From: Gemmatimonadota bacterium
Lineage (GTDB): Bacteria; Gemmatimonadota; Gemmatimonadetes; Longimicrobiales; Gaopeijiaceae
Length of the DNA: 10,531 nt
Direction: 5' to 3'
Assembly (NCBI GenBank): GCA_003567615.1
Contig: PWZC01000166.1
Location: forward strand, 1 to 10,531
The position numbers were made by a program, and so were the translations under genes. This document shows, one piece after another, positions 1-6,219 of this stretch (position 1 is its first letter; each line of letters begins with the position of its first letter). Below the pieces are notes generated by a model. It saw nothing but the letters and a program-made list of their open reading frames with translations. It did no database searches and was not told where the DNA came from.

Positions 1-1848
1 ATGAACCTGGATCAGGATCTGCGGGAAGGGCTCGATCTGAGCGTATCGGCGGCGTATGCCCGGAACGAGAACAACCGGGGCTGGAACAACAACTGCAACA
101 ACTTCGGGTGCCACGGCTACGCCATCGCCTACATCCCCAGCTTCGTGAATCTGGAGGCCAGGAACCCGGACGGCTCCTTCCCCCGGCCCACGGTGGGTGT
201 CCAGTCGAATCCCATCCAGCTCACCGAGCTGGGGGTGAACCTCGAGGAGACGAACCGCTTCACCGGCGGGGCGAATCTGTCATGGCAGATCCTGGACGGC
301 GGTGAGCAGCGGCTCCGCTTCGTGACCGGCGCCGGTGTGGACGCCTTCGACCAGCGCAACGACGTCTGGAGCCCCAACGAGCTCTTCTCGGAGCAGGTGA
401 AGTCGCTCCCGGGCGAGTCGCTGGAGGCCGGAGGTCGGAGCCTGTTCTACAACTGGAATGCCAACCTCATCCACGAGTGGGTGCGAGACGCCTTCACCGC
501 CTCCACCTCCTTCGGGATCCAGTACGAGGACCGGAGCCTCCACACCTTCCGGATCCGCAGTCAGAACCTCCTCCCCGGTGAGCGCAATGTGAACCAGGGG
601 ACGGCCATCACGGCGGTGGAGAACCTGACCGCGGAGCGGACCATCGCCCTGTACGCCCAGGAGGCCCTCTTCCTCATGGATGACCGGCTCCTGGTCCTGG
701 CCGGACTCCGGGCCGAGCGGAGCAGTGTGAATGGAGACATCGACCGCTTCTACGTCTTCCCCAAGGCGTCGGCCTCGTACCGCTTCCCCGGCCTCATCGG
801 GGATGGAAGCGAGCTGAAGTTCCGGGTCGCCTACGGCGAGACCGGAAACCAGCCCCTCTTCGGGCAGAAGTTCACCAATCTCGGGACGCCCCAGATCGGT
901 GGTCAGCAAGGCATCACCGTCTCCACCACCGCCGGCTTCCCGGACGTGGAGCCTGAGCGGCTGAAGGAGTGGGAGGCGGGAATCGACGGGGAAGCGCTGG
1001 CCGGACGCATGACCTTCGAGCTCACCGGCTTCACCCGGAACACCACGAACCTGCTCCTGCAGCGGGTTCCGTCGCCCTCGTCCGGTTTCACCACGGAGAT
1101 CTTCAACGGCGGTGAGATCCAGAACCAGGGGATCGAGGCGTCGCTGGGCTTCACCCCCATCCTCCGCGGCGACTTCCGCTGGGTGAGCCGGAACACCTTC
1201 ACCCGTTACACCAGCGAGGTGCTGGATCTGGCGGGGCTGCCCCCCTTCTTCCCGTCGGCCTCGGGCTTCGGGAACCTGGGTCGGACGCGGATCGAGGTGG
1301 GCCGGCCCATCACCCAGATCGTGGGCTTCGGCGAGGGCGAGGACGGCAACATCACCTCGTCGCTGGTGCAGCTCGGGAACAGCGCGCCGGACTTCCGCAT
1401 GGGCTTCATCAACGATCTGAGCTGGGGTCCCATGAGCCTGAGCGTGGTCACGGACTGGCAGAAGGGCGGAAACGTCATCAACCTGACCCAGTTCCTGCGG
1501 GACGCGGGCCGGACCTCCGACGATCATGGAACGCCTGCCTGGGAGAGGCGGGATGGCCAGCGGGTCCGGGGGATCATCTCCCCCTACATCGAGGACGCCT
1601 CCTTCGTGAAGGTGCGCGAGGTGGCTCTGGACGTGGCGGTCCCCCAGGAGTACACCGACGCGCTGCGCCTGGGAACCCGGAGCCTGCGGGTGGGGCTCAC
1701 CGGGCGCAACGTGTTCATGTGGACCCGCTACAGCGGCCTCGATCCCGAGGTGGCCAATTTCGGAGCGGCGGCGGTGCGCAACAACCTGGACATTGCGCCG
1801 TATCCGCCGTCCCGGAGCCTCTTCCTCAACATCTCCGTGGGGTTCTGA
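1..1848 (+). CDS. SusC/RagA-family TonB-dependent outer-membrane transporter, 5'-truncated
   Basis: This is the C-terminal 615 residues of a SusC-type TonB-linked receptor, the outer-membrane barrel that imports ligand handed over by a SusD lipoprotein. The reading frame is open to the left edge. The Met at base 1 is probably internal: the opening NLDQDLREGLDLS aligns with NLDHRIRDDLTLG around residue 368 of the second SusC in this window (6220-9339), so about 365 residues (signal peptide, regulatory-like domain, plug) are missing. Visible barrel features are alternating aromatic/polar strands, the family's C-terminal block (PYIEDASFVKVREVALDV, about residues 528-545), GRNVFMWTRYSGLDPEV (about 567-583), and a terminal Phe (SVGF) as expected for insertion by the BAM machinery. 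An Asn-rich loop near the left edge carries Cys32 and Cys37. The stop lies one base before the SusD-type start, so the two are probably coupled. The family call is firm; the ligand is unknown. Confidence 0.93.
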   Translation: MNLDQDLREGLDLSVSAAYARNENNRGWNNNCNNFGCHGYAIAYIPSFVNLEARNPDGSFPRPTVGVQSNPIQLTELGVNLEETNRFTGGANLSWQILDGGEQRLRFVTGAGVDAFDQRNDVWSPNELFSEQVKSLPGESLEAGGRSLFYNWNANLIHEWVRDAFTASTSFGIQYEDRSLHTFRIRSQNLLPGERNVNQGTAITAVENLTAERTIALYAQEALFLMDDRLLVLAGLRAERSSVNGDIDRFYVFPKASASYRFPGLIGDGSELKFRVAYGETGNQPLFGQKFTNLGTPQIGGQQGITVSTTAGFPDVEPERLKEWEAGIDGEALAGRMTFELTGFTRNTTNLLLQRVPSPSSGFTTEIFNGGEIQNQGIEASLGFTPILRGDFRWVSRNTFTRYTSEVLDLAGLPPFFPSASGFGNLGRTRIEVGRPITQIVGFGEGEDGNITSSLVQLGNSAPDFRMGFINDLSWGPMSLSVVTDWQKGGNVINLTQFLRDAGRTSDDHGTPAWERRDGQRVRGIISPYIEDASFVKVREVALDVAVPQEYTDALRLGTRSLRVGLTGRNVFMWTRYSGLDPEVANFGAAAVRNNLDIAPYPPSRSLFLNISVGF

Positions 1849-1849
1849 C

Positions 1850-3301
1850 ATGAATGAGACGAACCGAACCCCCTTCCGGGGGACGAATCTTCGTCGCGGC
1901 GCCCTGACGCTGGCGGCGGTGGGCCTCGCGGCGCTCACGGCGTGCGGGGACCTGGACATCGTGAATACCAACGCTCCCACCGTGGAGACCCTCACCGAGT
2001 CGCCCACCCGGGACGTCATGGCACGGGCGGCTACGGGGATCTTCGCCCAGAGCCTGAACGACGTGGGGACGCGGATCCAGTTCTACGCCCTCTACGGGCG
2101 GGAGGGGTGGAACCTCCTGGGCAACGACCCCCGGGAGACGGGGGAGCAGCTCCGGGGGCCGCCCGATCCCTCAGGGCGGAACTCGGCCATCTGGACCGGC
2201 CAGTACTCGGCCATCCGGACCATCAACACCTATCTGGCGGCGCTGGAGACGGCCACGGGGCTGAGTGACGCCGAGCGGCGGGCGGCAGCCGGCTTCGCCA
2301 AGACCATGAAGGCGTCCAACTTCCACAACCTGGCCATTCGCACGGGCGAGTTGGGGATTCCCATCGACGTGGATCGGCCCATCACGGCGGATCCGGCCCC
2401 CTTCGTGAGCTTCTCGGCGGCCATGGAGCACGTCTCGAATCTCCTGGACGAGGCGTACCAGGACCTGCAGGCCGGGGGGAACAGCTTCCCCTTCACCATG
2501 GCTCCGGGATTCACGGGCTTCGGGAATCCGGCTGCGTTCGCCCAGTTCAACCGGGGGCTCGCGGCGAAGGTGCTGGTAAATCGGGCCACCTTCCTCGGGT
2601 GCACGGCGTGCTGGGCGCAGGCGGCTACCGTCCTGGACCAGTCGTTCATCACTGATCAGGGGCTTCCCGAGTCCCTGTCCACCGGCGTGTACTACGGGTT
2701 CTCGGCGGCGGCGGGTGAGCCGTCGAATCCGGTGAGCGAACCTCTCACGAACAACCGGCTCTGGGTGCATCCGTCCATCATCAGCGGAGCCCAGCTCCGG
2801 CCGGACGGGACGCCCGACCTGCGTCTGGTGACCAAGGTCACCGACACCGGACGGGAGCACAGTCTGGCGGGGCTCTTCGCCACCCACAAGCCGACGCTCT
2901 TCAACAATCCGGCAAACCCGGCGGTACCGAACCTGGGAGCGCCCATCCCCAGGCTCATCAACGAGGAGCTCCTCCTGCTCCGGGCCGAGATCCGGTGGAA
3001 CAACGGGGATCGCCAGGGCGCCGTGGACGACCTGAACCGGATCCGGGAGTACGCCGGAGGGCTCGGGCCGGCAGCCATCAGCGCTGGAAGCTCCAACGAC
3101 GAGTTCGTCACGGAGCTTCTCTACAACCGCCTCTACTCTCTCATGTGGACCCAGGGCACCCGTTGGCTCGATGCCCGGCGGTACGACCGGCTGGACACCT
3201 TGCCGCGTGATCGGGCCGGGGACAACGTCTTCACCAACATGATCGTGCCGGCCAACGAATGCTCGGCACGGGATCTGGCGAGCCCGTGTCGGCCACTTTG
3301 A
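1850..3301 (+). CDS. SusD/RagB-family nutrient-uptake outer-membrane lipoprotein
   Basis: This 483-residue protein is the ligand-binding lid partner of the upstream SusC. The ATG at 1850 was chosen because it begins a lipoprotein signal: RR at 15-16, a hydrophobic stretch, then lipobox LTAC with Cys32 as the lipidated residue. The frame is open from 1793, but that would add 19 implausible residues inside the SusC gene. After the lipobox comes GDLDIVNTNAPT, the usual SusD mature N terminus. Helical TPR-like parts typical of the family include INEELLLLRAEIRW...DLNRIRE (about 370-400) and ELLYNRLYSLMWTQGTRWLDARRYDRL (about 422-448). The length fits the family. Additional cysteines are a CxxC (Cys251, Cys254) and a C-terminal pair (Cys471, Cys480). 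Only a weak GGGG ribosome site lies upstream (about 1838-1842), and the one-base gap suggests translational coupling. The family is secure; the substrate cannot be inferred. Confidence 0.93.
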   Translation: MNETNRTPFRGTNLRRGALTLAAVGLAALTACGDLDIVNTNAPTVETLTESPTRDVMARAATGIFAQSLNDVGTRIQFYALYGREGWNLLGNDPRETGEQLRGPPDPSGRNSAIWTGQYSAIRTINTYLAALETATGLSDAERRAAAGFAKTMKASNFHNLAIRTGELGIPIDVDRPITADPAPFVSFSAAMEHVSNLLDEAYQDLQAGGNSFPFTMAPGFTGFGNPAAFAQFNRGLAAKVLVNRATFLGCTACWAQAATVLDQSFITDQGLPESLSTGVYYGFSAAAGEPSNPVSEPLTNNRLWVHPSIISGAQLRPDGTPDLRLVTKVTDTGREHSLAGLFATHKPTLFNNPANPAVPNLGAPIPRLINEELLLLRAEIRWNNGDRQGAVDDLNRIREYAGGLGPAAISAGSSNDEFVTELLYNRLYSLMWTQGTRWLDARRYDRLDTLPRDRAGDNVFTNMIVPANECSARDLASPCRPL

Positions 3302-3345
3302 CGCGGTCGGTACCGGGCTTGGCGGTCACGCCCTCCGGTTGCCAC

Positions 3346-3367
3346 CAGGGCAGGTAGGGTTGCCCTG
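3346..3367 (+). other. Small stem-loop in the 3' untranslated region of the SusD-type gene
   Basis: CAGGGCA (3346-3352) is perfectly complementary to TGCCCTG (3361-3367), with an 8-nt loop. An alternative outer stem pairs CCACCAG (3342-3348) with CTGGTGG (3377-3383), and CAGGGCA occurs again at 3393-3399. No T-tract follows, so this is not a terminator by itself. It may protect the mRNA 3' end or mean nothing, since GC-rich DNA forms such stems easily. Confidence 0.35.
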
Positions 3368-3404
3368 ATGAGTTGACTGGTGGAAGAGCTGGCAGGGCAG
3401 TGGA

Positions 3405-3440
3405 GGGGTCGGTCCCGTGGCAAACGGGGCCGGCCCCTTT
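3405..3440 (+). terminator. Intrinsic terminator after the first SusC/SusD operon
   Basis: Bases 3405-3418 (GGGGTCGGTCCCGT) pair along their full length with 3424-3437 (ACGGGGCCGGCCCC): a 14-bp stem with two G-T wobbles and no mismatch, closed by a 5-nt loop GGCAA. TTT follows at once, and the T-rich stretch continues (TTTACCTTTGGGTTT). It starts about 103 bases after the SusD stop and ends about 229 bases before the next gene's start. It is oriented for + strand transcription; the other side has no T-tract for the minus strand. It could also act as an attenuator if the next gene's promoter lies upstream of it. Confidence 0.8.
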
Positions 3441-3666
3441 ACCTTTGGGTTTCGCCACCCCCCGGCCGGTGCCTCCCTGCCTGCGAAAAACGACCGGCGG
3501 GTGCCATCGCTTCCTGTCTTCGTCCTGTCCCGTGCTCCAGTCGCTCCCAGACTTCTCCTCTTGCGCCCTGGCGTCCCGGGTCGGTCCATCTCCCCTTGGG
3601 GCCCTACGCCGGCGTCCCGCTCGCCTCCGGTGCCCCTGGACTTCCCGCCGCAGCCCCGCCTCCCAG
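3441..3666 (+). promoter_or_regulatory. Gene-free, pyrimidine-rich leader upstream of the HEAT-cyclophilin gene
   Basis: This stretch follows the terminator and runs to the GTG start at 3667. The + strand is markedly C/T-rich from about 3490 to 3666. Translations in all + frames are rich in Pro, Arg, Ser and Cys with no domain, so I read it as non-coding. It should hold the promoter for the lipoprotein gene, because the terminator isolates that gene from the operon before it. I could not find a convincing -35/-10 pair; TTGCGC near 3560 is the nearest -35-like hexamer and has no good partner. No Shine-Dalgarno-like site precedes the GTG. Confidence 0.4.
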
Positions 3667-6036
3667 GTGATCCCACGGGGGAGGGGATCCTGGCTCCCCC
3701 TTCTGGTCCTGGTCGTCCTGGTCCTGGTCGTGGGTTGCACCGGAGATGGGGAGGTGCGCCACCCCCCTCCTGGTGAGGAGTCGAGGGAGTTCGCTGCACC
3801 TGCCATGGACCAGGTCCGGTCTCCGGACGGCCTCCTCACCGATCGGGCGCTTCAGGTATTGGAGGAGGCGGCTCAAGCCGGACAGATCCCAGAGCTCCTG
3901 GAGGTCCTGGACCGCGGCGAAGAGCGGGAGCGTGCCCGAGCCGCGTTCTCCCTGGCCTCGACGCCTGGAGCTTCCGGTGACATGGATGTGGAAGAAGCGC
4001 TCCTCCAGGCACTCCTGGATACGTCGGCTTCGGTTCGTGCAGATGCGGCCTTCGCTCTCGGCCGGTTGGCGGCGTGGGGGGCCGGCACCGGGGATGTGGA
4101 TGTGGGCCCCGGCCCCCAAGGTGTGGAGGGTGAGGTCCGGACCCATGTGGGTGTCCCCCTCATGGGCCGCCGGAGGCCCGAGGTGGAGCGGGGCATGGTG
4201 GCGGCGCTTGCCGCGGAGGAGGATGACCGGGTGCGGGCGGTTCTGGCCGACGCCCTGGGATTTGTGGGCGCAGAGGATGCCCTCCCGGTTCTACTGGAAG
4301 AAGAGGTGGCTCGGGGGGCCGCCTCCCTGGCCATGGCTCGTATCGTCCTGCGCACGGTTGGCGAGAGGCGGAGGGGAGGCGGCGGCACGCCGGCGGAAGT
4401 GGATCCCGCCGCAGCCACCTCTTTGGCAGCCACCTCTTTGGATGGTGCGGTAGACCTCCTGGCGGATCGATTGACGGACCACGACGCCGGTGTCCGAGGA
4501 GCGGCGTCCTGGTTCTTCTGGAGCGTTCAGGACGAAGAGCTGCTGAAGTGGGCCTCGACCCGGTTGCAAGAGGCGGTGACGTTGTTGTCGCCCCACGATC
4601 CGGCCATGATCCAGGCCGCTGACGCACTGGGACGTATCGCCGGTCCGGCCGACCTTTCGTTCTGGATTGATCTGGCGGTCCACTCCCACAGCCCACCCGT
4701 GCGGATGGTGGCGGTCCGGACCCTGGGAAGGTCCGTACTTCTGGAGAGGGACGGCGTCCGGGACCTTCTCTGGGAGCGGGTCGAGGCAGATCCCTCCGAC
4801 GCGGTGGCCTCCGAGGCGGCTCGGGGGCTCCTGGGCGGGTTCCGGATCCCGGCGGCCACACTCACCCGAGCCTTGGACTTCCTGGAGCGCACCGATGTGG
4901 GTTGGGTTCGTCAGGTCCCCTTTCTGGTTCCGGTGGCCATGCTCCGCTCCCCGGAGCCCATCTCGGCGTGGACACGGCGTCGGCTTACGGCCTCCGAAGG
5001 GGAGGCGGCGGCGTGGGGAATCGAGGCGTTGGGCTTGCTTTCCGACCCCCCCATCACCCACGAACTCTTTTCGTTCTTCGAGGAAGGGGACGGTGACCCC
5101 TGGGTCACCCTGGCGGTGACTCGTGCGCTGAACGGCCGGTGGGAGCGACTGTGGGAGGGTCCGGAGGCCATGGACCGCTACCAATTCTTCTTCCAGGAGC
5201 GGATCCGGACCGGCGAGGTGCCCACGGCGGTGCATGCGGTCCGCGCTCTCGCCCACCCGGTGTTCGCGGAAATGGATGCGGAGGAACGCGTTCTGGAGGC
5301 GCTGCGGGAGCGGATGGAGCTGGGAGGATCCGTTCGTCCTGTGATCCGGGAGGCGTGGGCGGCTTTCTCCACCCGCCGTGGACCGCCCTTCTTCCTGGAT
5401 TGGGACGGGTCGGCCTTCCGGGAGCTGGATCCAGGAGCCATTCCCCGGGAACTGCGGGCGGGGTCTCAGGGGCCGGAGGCCTCGACGGCTGGAGAGGGAG
5501 TGGCCGTGGGATTCCGGGAGTTCCCGGAGGATATCTTCCGACCCTTTGGCTCCCGACCCGTCCTGGTCCTGGAGATGGCACAGGGTTCGGTGGCCTTCCA
5601 ACTCCTTCCGGAGGAGGCGCCAAGGAGCACGGAGGCGCTGATCCGTCGGGTGACGGCAGGGGAGTTGGCTGGGACACCGTGGCATCGGGGAACGCCCGGT
5701 CGGGTCATGCAGGGGGGGGACGGGATCGCTCACGACGGGACTGGCCGGGACGTGCTTCCCCAAAGAATGGAGCCTACCATGCTGGCCTTCTCCGCCGGCA
5801 CGCTGGGAGTGGCCTGGGAAGCGGGGAAGCCGCTGGGGACCGGACTCAACCTCTTCGTCACCATCGTTCCCGAGTTCGGTTTCGACGGCGGTTACACTGC
5901 CATTGGGAGGGTGGTAGTGGGGACCGGGGTGCTGCACGGACTTCTGCCTACCGATCGGATTCTGCGGGCCTGTATCCTTCCAAACCGCTCGCCAAAGGGC
6001 CTACCGGCTATCTCCTGCACGGAGACCGAACCGTAG
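3667..6036 (+). CDS. Lipoprotein with HEAT-like repeats and C-terminal cyclophilin-type peptidyl-prolyl isomerase domain
   Basis: The predicted product is 789 residues. The frame is open from 3373, but the GTG at 3667 is preferred because it starts a lipoprotein signal: Arg4 and Arg6, a Leu/Val core (13-22), and lipobox VVGC with Cys24. There is no clear ribosome site upstream. Residues about 55-600 are alpha-helical and show HEAT-like pairs, for example VRADAAFALGRLA, VRAVLADALGFVG (near 188), VRGAASWFFWS and VRMVAVRTLGRS (near 345); these usually form protein-binding solenoids. From about residue 630 a cyclophilin fold is recognisable: VLVLEMAQGSVAFQLLPEEAP, then HRGTPGRVMQGGD (673-685), NLFVTI (Phe730 region) and FDGGYTAIGRV. 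The catalytic-type Arg674 and Gln682 are present, but the usual Phe of PGF is Arg and the usual Trp is Gly, so activity is uncertain. The protein should be membrane-anchored in the periplasm or at the outer membrane. A role as an envelope folding or assembly factor is inference. Confidence 0.88.
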   Translation: MIPRGRGSWLPLLVLVVLVLVVGCTGDGEVRHPPPGEESREFAAPAMDQVRSPDGLLTDRALQVLEEAAQAGQIPELLEVLDRGEERERARAAFSLASTPGASGDMDVEEALLQALLDTSASVRADAAFALGRLAAWGAGTGDVDVGPGPQGVEGEVRTHVGVPLMGRRRPEVERGMVAALAAEEDDRVRAVLADALGFVGAEDALPVLLEEEVARGAASLAMARIVLRTVGERRRGGGGTPAEVDPAAATSLAATSLDGAVDLLADRLTDHDAGVRGAASWFFWSVQDEELLKWASTRLQEAVTLLSPHDPAMIQAADALGRIAGPADLSFWIDLAVHSHSPPVRMVAVRTLGRSVLLERDGVRDLLWERVEADPSDAVASEAARGLLGGFRIPAATLTRALDFLERTDVGWVRQVPFLVPVAMLRSPEPISAWTRRRLTASEGEAAAWGIEALGLLSDPPITHELFSFFEEGDGDPWVTLAVTRALNGRWERLWEGPEAMDRYQFFFQERIRTGEVPTAVHAVRALAHPVFAEMDAEERVLEALRERMELGGSVRPVIREAWAAFSTRRGPPFFLDWDGSAFRELDPGAIPRELRAGSQGPEASTAGEGVAVGFREFPEDIFRPFGSRPVLVLEMAQGSVAFQLLPEEAPRSTEALIRRVTAGELAGTPWHRGTPGRVMQGGDGIAHDGTGRDVLPQRMEPTMLAFSAGTLGVAWEAGKPLGTGLNLFVTIVPEFGFDGGYTAIGRVVVGTGVLHGLLPTDRILRACILPNRSPKGLPAISCTETEP
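3703..3732 (+). repeat. 15-bp in-frame tandem duplication in the lipoprotein signal peptide
   Basis: CTGGTCCTGGTCGTC (3703-3717) is followed directly by CTGGTCCTGGTCGTG (3718-3732), 14 of 15 bases identical. It encodes LVLVV twice, forming the hydrophobic core (residues 13-22) just before Gly-Cys24 of the HEAT-cyclophilin protein. Confidence 0.85.
4411..4440 (+). repeat. Perfect 15-bp in-frame tandem duplication in the HEAT-cyclophilin gene
   Basis: GCAGCCACCTCTTTG occurs at 4411-4425 and again at 4426-4440 with no mismatch. It encodes AATSL twice (residues 249-258), in an Ala/Gly/Pro-rich linker between HEAT-like blocks. A perfect copy suggests a recent slippage event in a place that tolerates length change. 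Confidence 0.9.
5712..5719 (+). repeat. G8 homopolymer in the cyclophilin active-site motif
   Basis: Eight consecutive G residues encode part of the Q-G-G-D motif (residues 682-685) of the cyclophilin domain. A one-base slip here would destroy the rest of the domain. The same gene also has a C7 run at 5046-5052. Confidence 0.9.
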
Positions 6037-6080
6037 GTCCACTTTAACAAATCACGCCTTCGGTGCCTGGGCTCTATGGA

Positions 6081-6095
6081 ATGTCTTTCAGACAT
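6081..6095 (+). promoter_or_regulatory. Short perfect dyad, candidate operator or hairpin
   Basis: ATGTCT (6081-6086) and AGACAT (6090-6095) form a perfect 6-bp inverted repeat around TTC. It lies about 125 bases before the SusC start, just downstream of the A/T-rich patch. It could be a repressor half-site pair or the first hairpin of the leader RNA. No binding family can be named. Confidence 0.35.
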
Positions 6096-6105
6096 CTTGC
6101 GGGGG

Positions 6106-6140
6106 CTCTGTCCCGGGAGTAAGGTGGTTCCGGGGCAGAG
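6106..6140 (+). promoter_or_regulatory. 13-bp leader stem-loop upstream of the second SusC gene
   Basis: CTCTGTCCCGGGA (6106-6118) pairs with TTCCGGGGCAGAG (6128-6140) over 13 bp, with two G-T wobbles and no mismatch; the loop is GTAAGGTGG. GAGCAGTGGGACCC follows rather than a T-tract, so it is not a standard terminator. It may be a leader RNA element or a 3'-end stabiliser for the preceding gene. An alternative pairing, GGTTCC (6126-6131) with GGGACC (6148-6153), would disrupt it. Confidence 0.5.
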
Positions 6141-6163
6141 GAGCAGTGGGACCCCTACCCTCA

Positions 6164-6189
6164 GGAGAGTCGGGCGTTATCCCGTCTCC
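6164..6189 (+). promoter_or_regulatory. Bulged leader stem-loop just before the SusC ribosome site
   Basis: GGAGA (6164-6168) and CGGG (6171-6174) pair with CCCG (6181-6184) and TCTCC (6185-6189). This gives a 9-bp stem with a 2-nt bulge and loop CGTTAT. A second TCTCC copy (6197-6201) could instead pair with GGAGG of the ribosome site, so the two copies could in principle compete. This is inferred from complementarity only. Confidence 0.4.
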
Positions 6190-6206
6190 AGAGTCATCTC
6201 CAGTCC

Positions 6207-6212
6207 AGGAGG
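6207..6212 (+). promoter_or_regulatory. Strong ribosome binding site that decides the second SusC start
   Basis: AGGAGG lies 7 nt before the ATG at 6220. This fixes that ATG as the start rather than the in-frame ATG at 6076, which lacks such a site and would add 48 residues ahead of the signal peptide. Confidence 0.85.
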
Positions 6213-6219
6213 ACATCTC

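Larger units (their letters stand above)
6037..6219 (+). promoter_or_regulatory. Promoter/leader region of the second SusC/SusD operon
   Basis: This 183-bp region separates the HEAT-cyclophilin stop from the second SusC start. An A/T-rich patch at 6041-6054 (ACTTTAACAAATCA) stands out against GC-rich surroundings and is the likeliest promoter area, but I see no -35/-10 pair with normal spacing. Downstream are three inverted repeats, at 6081-6095, 6106-6140 and 6164-6189, then a strong ribosome site. No T-run follows any of the stems, so there is no obvious intrinsic terminator for the preceding gene. TCTCCAG occurs twice, at 6185-6191 and 6197-6203. Confidence 0.5.

Noticed and set aside
1793..1849. 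Earlier start for the first SusD at 1793
   Set aside because: It would overlap the SusC C terminus and put 19 unlikely residues before the lipoprotein signal; ATG 1850 fits the signal peptide.
280..2019. 579-codon open frame on the minus strand opposite the first SusC
   Set aside because: It is antisense to a clear SusC barrel and its product is Arg/Gly/Pro/Val-rich with no domain. Long antisense frames are common in high-GC coding DNA.
3365..3371. CTGATGA resembling the hammerhead ribozyme core
   Set aside because: The required stem II and GAAA box do not follow at the right place; the heptamer alone is expected by chance.
3373..3666. N-terminal extension of the HEAT-cyclophilin protein from a TTG at 3373
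   Set aside because: It would run through the terminator hairpin and bury the lipoprotein signal about 100 residues inside the protein; the extension looks non-coding.
3417..3776. 119-codon Pro-rich open frame on the + strand between the two operons
   Set aside because: It starts inside the terminator stem, overlaps the lipoprotein gene in another frame, and shows no domain or ribosome site.
4291..5937. 548-codon open frame on the minus strand opposite the HEAT-cyclophilin gene
   Set aside because: The product has low-complexity composition and no signal or motif. The + strand frame has recognisable domains, so this is a shadow.
6041..6080. Possible -35/-10 promoter (TTAACA ... TATGGA)
   Set aside because: The spacing between the hexamers is about 25 bases, too long for a standard promoter, so no precise call was made.
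6076..6219. Earlier in-frame ATG (6076) for the second SusC
   Set aside because: It lacks a ribosome site and would place 48 residues ahead of a clean signal peptide, whereas the ATG at 6220 has AGGAGG at ideal spacing.
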